From positions 558,001-622,000 of the forward strand of contig NC_061462.1 of NCBI RefSeq assembly GCF_022581195.2: a stretch of 64,000 nt of DNA, given 5' to 3'. The notes under the pieces are model-generated. The model was not told the DNA's origin and did no database searches. It saw only the letters and a program-made list of their open reading frames with translations. Origin of the DNA: Helicoverpa zea. Taxonomy: Eukaryota > Arthropoda > Insecta > Lepidoptera > Noctuidae. The position numbers and the translations under genes were made by a program. How positions within the stretch are numbered: the first letter of the stretch is position 1; each line of letters begins with the position of its first letter. Positions 55,228 through 64,000 of the stretch are shown piece after piece.

Positions 55228-55394
55228 AGTATTTAGTGTTTTATTCATCATTAAGTTTTCGTTTTATTTTCTAATGCACCTACCATGTTTTTCTCTGCAT
55301 CACCCTAAGGTTGACTGGAAAGAATGCCTATGGCATTAAGTCCGCCTATGTAATATTTTTGTTGCATAAAGTTTAAATAAATAAATAAATAAAT
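55228..55394 (+). mobile_element. CR1/Jockey-like LINE 3' end, right part
   Basis: It begins with the duplicated AGTA and continues the 3' untranslated region interrupted at 50342. GGTTGACTGGAAAGAATGCC, then GGCATTAAGTCCGCC and an AATAAATAAATAAAT tail form the typical lepidopteran LINE 3' end with a small hairpin. Confidence 0.75.
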
Positions 55395-57325
55395 GAGTAG
55401 GTAGTTTGGGAAAAGGCTCTTTATGAGGCAAAGACTTACGTTTCGAACGACACACAAAGGTGCGTTTATTTGGAAGTGTGTTTCTTTTCATGTGGGTTGC
55501 AAATTGCAGGTTCTGCAAAAATTCATAAGAAGACACATAGGTAGTTAGCTAAACCTAGAAGCAAAATATCACCATGATCTTAAGTCGTCGAACCCATCTA
55601 GTTAAAACAAGTTAGAATAGCCGCGTTATCAGCAACTAGCTCGCTATCGGGTGACGTACTTCCGTTTGTCTGTTTGCACCACAAGTATACATAAATATAG
55701 TAAACTGCTTTACACGTGGAGATGCCACTTGAGTAGATGGATCGTCTTCGTCAGATGCTAACAAAGATACCTCAGGATGTAAATATTCGGAGTCTGCTGT
55801 AACAGTTGATTTTGCTCTGCGTCATAATTTTGCTGAAGGTCGTGAAGTTGGTCGTGTTTTTGTAATTAGTAAAATATCTTAGGGGTAAAGATGAACAGAC
55901 TCGTCATAGGAAAGATCAAACGGACGATTTTAAATAAATGAACGGGATTCAAAGCTGTTAACATAACTAAATCCATCTAAACTATTTGGAAACAAATTAC
56001 GTCAAATGGACGGTGTGATAAATATGACTATCCGTAGAGATTAAACTAGGTTTATGCTTCTGTTTACTATCGCTACGAAAGCCGACGGAAACTTGCGCAA
56101 AACTTTATTTTGCATTCTTCCTACTTTCAATTCCACCTTAAAATTGCATTGTTGTTATTTATAGCACAGTTATCATTAATATTTTACCTTCAGAAGGGAA
56201 GAATTCCTAGCAATAAAATTCAAGACAGTTACCTAATGAGAGCAGCTAACATTAAAAAATGTATCAGTCCCAGATTATAAATACACAACAATGTTAATAA
56301 CCACACACAGACACACCGTCGCAGATTCCTTGGTCTAAAAATGTGAGGTAAGTTCCGTGACTATCCCCCGGGACTTCGCCCCAGCGGGACCATCCGTCTT
56401 GCTCTCAGTCAGGGCTGCGGACCCAGTCGAACACAGGGGTACGGGTGTTGTTTCACACGGAACTTGTGAAGGCTTCAGAGGAAAACTTGGGGTTAAGTAA
56501 TTGGTAGGAACGGTTAGTTTTCTGCAGCTTTAGTAGAAGAATAAAAGTATTACTTAATTGGTGGTGGGATCTTCACATCGTTGAAGACACCTAAATGTTG
56601 TTGAAGTCTTTAAAAAAATCTTGACTTCAAAGAATTAATTTATTTCCGCACTCAGAGAAAAATTAGCCTGTCTCTGTCTCCACCTTTAAGCAAAATTTCA
56701 TCTCAATCGGTTCAGCTGCATAGAAGAAACATTTTTGATTTATAATCAAAATTCGTCACAAAACACTATTCCTGATTTATGACACACCACGACTCCTTAA
56801 TCTCACCGCTAATACAAAGGGTGATTGTTTCACAGCGATCGATAAACAAATATTGTCCTACGCCTTCCCTTATCTGATATCGTGGCGGTACCTTATAATT
56901 AAAACTTAATGACACCATAAAATTCACTCATGACCGTGGGAAGGTGAGCTATTGAGTATGTTATTGAGCCCATATTAGGCGACATTGAATTTTCAGTCAT
57001 GAAATAGAAAATTGATGATATAAAACAGAACTTTTGGCGACTGTGACTCACAAACAGATTTTAAAGTCGATGTTAACGACAGTCAGGTCATTAATCACCA
57101 TCGATCTATCTAAATATTGAGATGATACGAGTAACACAGTTGACACATTCTTGTCAATTCCTGCCACGAGACGGGTTACCATTAGGATGCCGAAGAATCT
57201 GTAGCTTTAATAGAAGTTGAACAGTATTTACGAAAGCATCCAAAGCGGATCTAGATCCCAACAAGGAAGTAAAACAAATTCCATTGCCACCAACTCCACC
57301 CTTGAACCACAACTACGCTTCAAGA
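55395..57325. other. intergenic sequence with no recognisable gene
   Basis: A short GC-rich patch at 56360-56460 (CCCCCGGGACTTCGCCCC) stands out but shows no motif I can name. 56660-56720 holds a TTTCATCTCAATCGGTTCAG block like decayed Helitron-type repeats. The rest is plain. Confidence 0.4.
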
Positions 57326-57432
57326 TGTCAAAGTGACAGCTGTCAAAACGCGAGCTGTCACAGTGACGGGCGCTGTCAGCGCGGCGTGACGGAGCCCGCG
57401 TGATTAATTAGCGGCTAATTGATTTGACAGCG
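57326..57432. promoter_or_regulatory. candidate enhancer: dense TALE and homeodomain sites
   Basis: Within about 107 bases there are five TGACAG half-sites on both strands: a perfect palindrome TGACAGCTGTCA at 57334-57345, GCTGTCA at 57354-57360, CTGTCA at 57373-57378 and TTGACAGC at 57424-57431. Two homeodomain cores, ATTAATTAG (57403-57411) and CTAATTGA (57415-57422), lie among them. TGACAG is bound by TALE homeodomain proteins (Homothorax/Meis, TGIF types), which often act with TAAT-binding Hox partners. The patch is GC-richer than its surroundings. The function is inferred from motif density only. Confidence 0.4.
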
Positions 57433-58655
57433 GTTTAGCATTAGGCTGGTTGCACGAGACCAGTAATTGACACTTTATGAGATGTTGTCGATATGCCTGA
57501 TGTCGGTTGTCGTGACGGGAGTGTGGTTGCCTTGTATTTGTTTAGATTTTAATGTAACCGCAAAATTAGCTTTATTTGTGGTTTGATTTGAATATTGAGA
57601 GATGTATTTTTTTATTCATTACGTCATAGGTTAATGCTAGTTGATGTATTATGACTTCTGGCTTCAATGAATATGTGTGTATTAATATGGCTTAGGTATT
57701 TGAAATACTGAAATATTTAGATAAAATTTTTCGGCTGAAGTATATTACACCAAAACTAAATTATTTAAACAGTCTCGGATTAACAAAACGTGGGCCCGAA
57801 GCAAATTAAGTGCAAGGAGAAAAATAGAAGTATATAATAACTATTTAGTTGACGCAAAATGACGAAAGAGAGGGTGCCTAAAGGACCTAGGAGAGTTTGG
57901 TAATTACTACTATTACTACATTGTAAATTCGGTACTGCTACTGAATATTGGTCACTATTTAAAAGCTAATATAGCAGCAGCCTAACGAAGCTTTCATGTA
58001 TTGCAAATAATTAGCAGGCAACAAAAGTCTCCCAGATATTCGCCATAGTAGTCCGACGGTGAGTCACCAACCTAACGGATAATTAATTGCTTGCAGCCAA
58101 TTAATCAACGATTACATGATATTAGTTAACACGGTACTGTTACGTAAGCTGTTGTCAATCAAATGACATAATATAAAAATACATAATATAACTACCTATC
58201 TAAAAATGTCAACATATTGAAGGTAAAATGTCTCAGGCAGCTCCTACCTCATTAAATAGACACCAATTAAAGGGATCACTAAATCATAATTAGGAATTAC
58301 CTAACCTCAGTTTCAAGTTCACCATCAGAACATAATGGTGTCAAAAGTTCGAAGAGACATCGATATAACAGGATTGGCGCATTATAAAGCCTGCAAATTG
58401 GTCTGAAAGAGCTTCTAGGTTTCTGTAAGGCTACCTTGATAATTATTATTTTTCCAAAAGAAAAGAGTCAAAAAGATGTAGCAACTAACTACAAAACAGA
58501 TTTGAAGTAAAAAATCCCGCAACTTGTCGAGAGATAACTACACGACGCCACTGCCTGACGGCAGGGCAAAATATAGGGCCTACCAAATTTAAAGTAGGTA
58601 CGACTCGGCAAGAAGAATTATTTGTGAAGTGTAAAATTAAAATTAGAAGATACCT
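57433..58655. other. intergenic sequence with no recognisable gene
   Basis: Nothing identifiable. Confidence 0.45.
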
Positions 58656-58658
58656 ACC

Positions 58659-58663
58659 AAAAA
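58659..58663 (-). terminator. RNA polymerase III terminator of the tRNA gene
   Basis: A run of five T on the minus strand, five bases past the tRNA 3' end. Confidence 0.7.
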
Positions 58664-58668
58664 GTGTT

Positions 58669-58750
58669 CGCAGTCGGTAGGATTCGAACCTACGCTCCCA
58701 GAGGGAATCTGATTTCTAGTCAGACGCCTTAACCGCTCGGCCACGACTGC
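58669..58750 (-). tRNA. tRNA-Ser (anticodon AGA)
   Basis: The minus-strand gene has a perfect 7-bp acceptor stem (GCAGTCG/CGACTGC), a D-loop region GGCCGAGCGGTTAAGGCG holding the A box, and an anticodon stem GACT/AGTC-like around CTAGAAA (anticodon AGA). It also has the long variable arm typical of type II serine tRNAs (TTCCCTCTGGGAGCG), a T arm with the perfect B box GGTTCGAATCC, and the serine discriminator G. No intron is present. It would read UCU (and, after A-to-I editing, UCC/UCA) codons. The gene looks functional and stands alone. Confidence 0.95.
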
Positions 58751-61145
58751 TGCGTGAAAGTTGCGAATAATTTCCAATTGGTTTGCAAATTAGTTATTTA
58801 AAAGTATTCATAGACACAAATACACTAGGACTAGAAATAGGATAAGCTATTTCCATCATCTTTAATACAGAAAGATACAGATATTAGGTATTACGTAGAA
58901 TGTTTAAAAAATTGAGTTAAAATGACTCGAATTTGACAAATATGTAACATGTGTATCGAGATATCGACTTCAAAATAAGTGTTCAGTAGAATAAAAATTG
59001 TGGTTTCGAGTTTTCAGCCAGAATATAGGTTCTCAAAAGTTATGACTACTAGGGAAGGTGCAGCAGCCATTAGAGAGAAGAATATATCGATAGAGAGCAA
59101 CATTAGATGTACCTAATTGCTATTTTCTAGTTTTGGAAAGTTCATTTTAAATAAACAAGATGTTATAAATTAAGAGAGAGTATGAAATACAGTAGGTACA
59201 CCTGTAGGTACCATAGGCAGTATGTAAATTTTTAATCAAAGAATTTAGGCCACTTAGTACCCGACACAGGCTGATAAATTCATACTTTCCACCTCTTAAT
59301 GTCAAGCTTTATCGTACAAAAACTCGACGAGAGCACATTAAAGCTAATCTTTATCTTTCGGACAATGAGGCTCGGCTGACACTCGATGTCTTCATATTAC
59401 TACACAAAAACAATGCCCTATCGCTTGACATGCTATTTAAATTCACCATTTTTCATTAATACGACATTCAACTTTCAAGTTATAGTTATAGAGTCGATTT
59501 TCCTTTATGCTGTCACCACCACTTCAGTAGTAAACTGTCGTAAAGCACCTGTAAATTTTCAAAGGATTTTAGACTTTATGTGAAGGAGTTTAAAGTGTAT
59601 TTTTGTGAAGCAGTGTATTGAAAAGAAAGGGTTATAATTGAATAACGATATCATAGTGTTTTGACGTGTCGTTTGATTAATAATGGAGCTGAGTTGTCCA
59701 GTGCGGTCAGATTTTTTATAATATTATTATAATAATGTTGATGCAGGGAGCATGTCGTGCTTTTAACGTAAGCTTATAAACTTCTCGTTTTATACACACG
59801 AATCATTTCGTGTTTATCATAACTTTTAGATGGTTTAAGTGGTGCACTAAAAGAGTAACTTTATTTTTGAGCATTGATATTTTAAATGATACACAAATCA
59901 ATTTAGAAGATGATTTTACATCGGCTTACCCAAAAATATTAGAAGAAGAAAAGCAGCGCAAAAAGAACTTCAGCAATAGCAGCATAGCAGGAACGACTAC
60001 GATGCAGCAAAGTTAGACAAACTAAGTATTTTTTTTTAAAAATCGCTATTTTCTATCTGTTCATAACTTTGCTGTAAAAGTAAGTTAAGACATGAGCTAG
60101 GTAGATACATTAACTGTCCAAAAGCCAATCGGATACAGGCACGTTAAAATATTCGAATATGAAGTGGGTACAAAGACAACGGATAAGTAGGTGCCTATGC
60201 CTACATAATTCACAAACAACACAAAGACAAATCCGACATTTTCTTAAACAATCTGAATAACAAGTTAATCTCTCTTTATCCTTCACTAATGGCCAGCGAC
60301 CACATTATACCATATCACCACAATGGCCGCGAGGCTACCCCAGCGCCATTAATCATCAAATCAACTCCATTGCTTCCGTTCAATTGGGCGAACGAGACAG
60401 AAATATATAAGCTACCTAAGATAGAGAAGGAAGGAACACTCGATAACTTAATTGAAAATAAGTGCGGAATAGGGTTGGGTTAGACTCGATATTTTTATAG
60501 ATTTGACTGTTTGACGCAAATTCTTTTTATTGATTTGGTTGTTTATGTGTTTTTTGGAGCTTAATTGAGATTTGGTTGAGATTTTTCTGAGTAAGATATC
60601 GATTTTTGGAAGCCATTATTTTTATCATCTCACAGAGCCAGGAATTGAGACAATCACTTTATTGAATTTAACTTTTATCTGGCCGTTCTTAAATACTCCA
60701 TCTTCATTAATATTATATTTATCTTATTTTTTCTAGAATCGCTTGAGTTATAATCAGAAAAGTACGATTGTTATTATTATTTAACGATAAATAAAAATAT
60801 AACGAACTTTCCCCACTCATTTTTTATACCCCGTTACACCCATAATGCGTTATCTGTCTCGTCTTGTGCATTAACACGTCCAACCTCATTATAATATTCA
60901 CAATTTTATCCGTCTATATCTCAAGGAAATACCTACCTTATAGCCTTGTAAATAAAGTTGGAAAAGACCGCAAATATGGTTGTGGTAAATGCACCTTCAC
61001 TGAACAACTGTCGCCGCAATGTTGTATTTTTAAAATATTGAATGTAATGCCTTTTGCTGCGGAATTGAAATAATTTTAATATATTTTTTTCAGAACTACG
61101 GGCGAAATATAAAGGTTAGGTACTTTTATAGTTTTGTAGATTTTT
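58751..61145. other. intergenic sequence with no recognisable gene
   Basis: AT-rich. Frames at 59386-59583, 59810-60016, 60289-60483 and 60864-61073 have no motif and are in ordinary background. Confidence 0.45.
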
Positions 61146-61383
61146 TTGAAAGTTAAGTTAAGAAAGGACAAGTGGGCCAATATAACCACAAAGTGGATCC
61201 CGGAGGATGGTAGGCGACCGAGAGGGAGACCAAGGAAACGCTGGAGGGAAGACTTGGACAGCTTCCTCTCGGACTGGCCTCAAGCAGCGTGGGATAGAGA
61301 AAAGTGGAAGGCTTTGGGGGAGGTCTTTGCCCAGCAGTGGGACAGCATAGGCTAATTAAAAAAAAAAAAAAAAAAAAAAAAAA
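61146..61383 (+). mobile_element. strongly 5'-truncated LINE copy with A tail
   Basis: The frame reads WIPEDGRRPRGRPRKRWRED, then DREKWKALGEVFAQQWDSIG and a stop at 61353-61355. An A tail of about 25 bases follows at 61359-61383. These are the last ~65 residues of a LINE polyprotein. The pure A tail distinguishes it from the RTE-like copies with ATT or ATTT tails. Older scraps of the same ending occur at 8385-8492, 23135-23165 and 27385-27425. Confidence 0.8.
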
Positions 61384-63600
61384 GTTCTTTATCATACACA
61401 AAAGCATTATAAGAGATAATCAATTGTGTAGCGGAATATCGAAGTAAGTTAATCTAGACACAAAACTCAGTAAGTAAGTACGTAGGTACCTACGTATAGA
61501 CTTGCCATTAAAATAATTAGTTTTCCATTCTACATTTTCTCCGATGAAGAATAAATACCGCTTTACAGCTTAAGTATGCGATCAAGAACCCAGTGAAGTA
61601 TTTTCTGTTTCTAAACAAAATACAGCAATAATGCATACTTACCTACATAACATTAATATTTCAGTACCTGTGCAAGTTTTCTACCCTACATACCTATCTA
61701 TTAATGCATAAGATTAAGAGCAGAATCAAGAATAATGTTGAAGAACAAAGTGTAGGCGCCTTGTCAGCCGTCAACCATTTCTCGTGTTCATAATCATGCT
61801 ATGTTTAGATTGTTTAGACAGTAATGTATGTTAGCATACTACCTGAAGCAGGTGCAGGTTTTAGCATTAAGTCTTGTCTGTTTTGAAAGTCAAGAAACGT
61901 ATTACAACTACTATACTTACTTATCTATTTTTTATTCTACCTCTCCCATAACGGGTCTGGAAGGGATTTCAGATGAAATAAGCTATGCCTTTGTAGGTAC
62001 TATCTGTTTGTTAGGTATATTTTTCTTCTTGTCTGTGTTCTGAGTGTAACTGTGTACATAAACTATAAAAAATAAATATACAAGTATTTTCTTACTGAAA
62101 ATAAAAGGGAAGCTAAACGATAATTAGTTTAGTGGTGTTAAGTAGTAAGTACTTAGCTCTTATGATTTTCCGACGGAGATGTACCTAGGTCCATAGCAGT
62201 AATGGCAATTTCAATAAGTACCTACCTATAGAAAAGCATATTTTTTCATCTTTTCATTTCATCGGTAGGTAAGTATAGGATATACCCACTTGGTGGTTGA
62301 GGCATCGTTCTTTATCATTCCTCTCCACCAGGCTCTATCCGTGACATCTCTTTTAGATAGATAGGTACCTACTTACTTAACTTACATTTCTTTAAATGTA
62401 GAGCTTATTTTTACTTTGAGCAATTTTTGTTAGGTTTCGATAGGGAAATGCAGAATCGTCGACACAAGGAAGTGGCATTTAATAACTGTCGAGCTTTTTG
62501 CAAAGGCAGAGCGAGACGATGTCAGTCACAGGTATAACTCTGATGAAACACATTCCTACTTAGATGAAGCCGTCGCATACATGGATTCTCTGAGGAAAAC
62601 AGTATTAAGTACCTAATAGATTTATCATTATAAAAACCTTATTGCCATCAACTCCAAATACTTAGCTAGGTCCATACCTACTCATCGTCATCCTCCTACT
62701 CATATCACAATTTTCCACTCTTCTATCTGCTGTAATTTCATAATGTAAAATTCTATCAAGTCATATCGACTACTTATCACGCAACTATTTAGTTACAATT
62801 AGGTATAAGTAGCTTGACATCTAATACAGGTAAGCACCTAACATTATTTAGGGAAAATAGTAGGTAAGTAGGTACACCCTTACCTACACTGAAACCAGCG
62901 CGAACAATAATTTTGACATCTTACATAGTCAATCTACTAATTCTATTTTTTGAATGGAAAACGAAAGGTAAGTTTCATAGGGTTGAATAATTCAGACATA
63001 AGTTTAAGTATTGCAGATTCTGTCAAGTGTTCTCATGTTTAAGAGTAAGTAATCGATTACCCATTGACAGCCGTCGACTGAGGGGTGATATGTATGTTCA
63101 CGAAATTGCAGAATTGGACGCAAGTCCCGATGTTGTTATTCTGACACGAGATCTAAGGCAAGGAATTAAACGAACATACCGACTACGCTTTCATAATGTT
63201 ACTAATTATAACAATAACACCGATTTCTGAAACGGCAAATGTTAGCGAGAGCTAACAGAAAGAATCAACCAAAAAATAGTTTCAACGACTCTGGATTTCA
63301 AAATACGAATACAAGTCTAGAAACACACATCTTCCAAAGAATGTAAAAAAGTACATATTTAAAATAATATTCAAGTACAAAACCAGTAGGCGATACATAA
63401 GGACAGCTGCCAGAGAACATAGCGACAGAAAAAACGAACAATACGTAACATTTCCCACCTTGAAATCGATTTACGTCACCAGGATAAATTAAAGCATTCC
63501 AAGTATAAACGTCGAGGACCATTCACAACGACACAAAGTAAATAAAAAACTCCACAGCTCGCATCCAGCCTCCCAGATTCACACTATTATCTCTACACAA
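61384..63600. other. intergenic sequence with no recognisable gene
   Basis: AT-rich, with frequent TACCTAC/GTAGGTA words at 62140-62900. No gene or element with defined ends. Confidence 0.45.
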
Positions 63601-64000
63601 CCAATCCAAAATGGAGAGCAGAATCCAACGCTCCCATTGGCCCCTCGCTGTACCAAGCTCCACCCTCCACAGAGACTCCTCCCATCGACAAAAAGTTTCC
63701 AGAATCAGCTCTACCTGCCCACGTCGCGCTCAGTTCATAACTGACGTCGAACGCATTCATTAACGAAATCATCTACTGTGACTACCAATTCTTTACATTA
63801 AATCAAAATCCTTACTCTTATCAAGTAGTGATAATATCGTAACTATCCAAGATAACTCCATCTTTATCGGGCGACGAAATTTTAAACTCGGTAGAAAGGG
63901 ACGGTGAATCAAAGTTTTAGGTGTGGTTAAGAAAAATTATGCCGTCGTGCGTGCCGCGATCAGTGTTCGTCGGCTCACCTGACGTGCGGGCGTGCGATCG
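63601..64000 (+). promoter_or_regulatory. possible promoter / 5' region of a gene beyond the right edge
   Basis: GC and CpG content rise toward the edge. GCTCAGTTC at about 63729 and GATCAGTG at about 63958 contain the arthropod initiator core TCAGT, and TGACGTC/TGACGTG words lie at 63742 and 63980. An ATG at 63939 is open to the window end (MPSCVPRSVFVGSPDVRACD), but its coding nature cannot be judged from 20 codons. Confidence 0.25.

Overview
The window looks like nuclear DNA of a moth or butterfly (Lepidoptera). It is AT-rich and intron-rich, and holds one insect cuticular-protein gene, one nuclear tRNA gene and many transposable elements of types typical of Lepidoptera (RTE-like, R1-clade and CR1/Jockey-like LINEs, tRNA-derived SINEs, hAT elements, MITEs, Helitron-like repeats, Ty3/gypsy elements). 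The order is inferred from element style and the chitin-binding cuticle domain. The species cannot be named from sequence alone.

Host genes. I reconstruct one cuticular-protein gene on the + strand with a Rebers-Riddiford domain, RR-2-like. A five-codon start exon (9776-9790) is joined across a 12.2 kb intron to the main exon (21947-22588). That exon is joined across a 10.7 kb intron to the last exon (33311-33472). The predicted 272-residue protein has a signal peptide, a long domain-free N-terminal region and a C-terminal chitin-binding domain split by the second intron. A tRNA-Ser(AGA) gene lies on the minus strand at 58669-58750. No other host gene is convincing, although the GC-rich right edge may be the promoter of a gene outside the window.

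Mobile elements, left to right. 2171-3224: two GC-rich repeat units in tandem. 5369-6933: a hAT-type element with an 8-bp target duplication, holding an RTE remnant and an R1-clade 3' copy. 10619-14118: one insertion bounded by a 12-bp duplication, made of two GC-rich units, an RTE-like LINE with a 593-codon reverse-transcriptase frame, and an inverted 5' piece. 14756-14986 and 15434-15783: two inverted-repeat elements. 21304-21706: a SINE with a 19-bp duplication. 23214-25947: a hAT element holding an R1-clade 3' copy and a second hAT, each with its own duplication. 34170-37363: a Ty3/gypsy element (minus strand) with identical LTRs and an open pol but no gag or protease. 39217-40000: a near-identical second R1-clade copy with the same 5' end. 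40680-41202: a truncated RTE-like copy. 49820-55394: a CR1/Jockey-like LINE 3' end split by a nearly intact Ty3/gypsy element (50343-55227), whose gag, zinc-knuckle and pol frames are linked by two successive possible -1 frameshift sites.

The rest is AT-rich intronic or intergenic DNA with decayed LINE and SINE pieces. One compact candidate enhancer, rich in TALE-type TGACAG and homeodomain TAAT sites, lies at 57326-57432.
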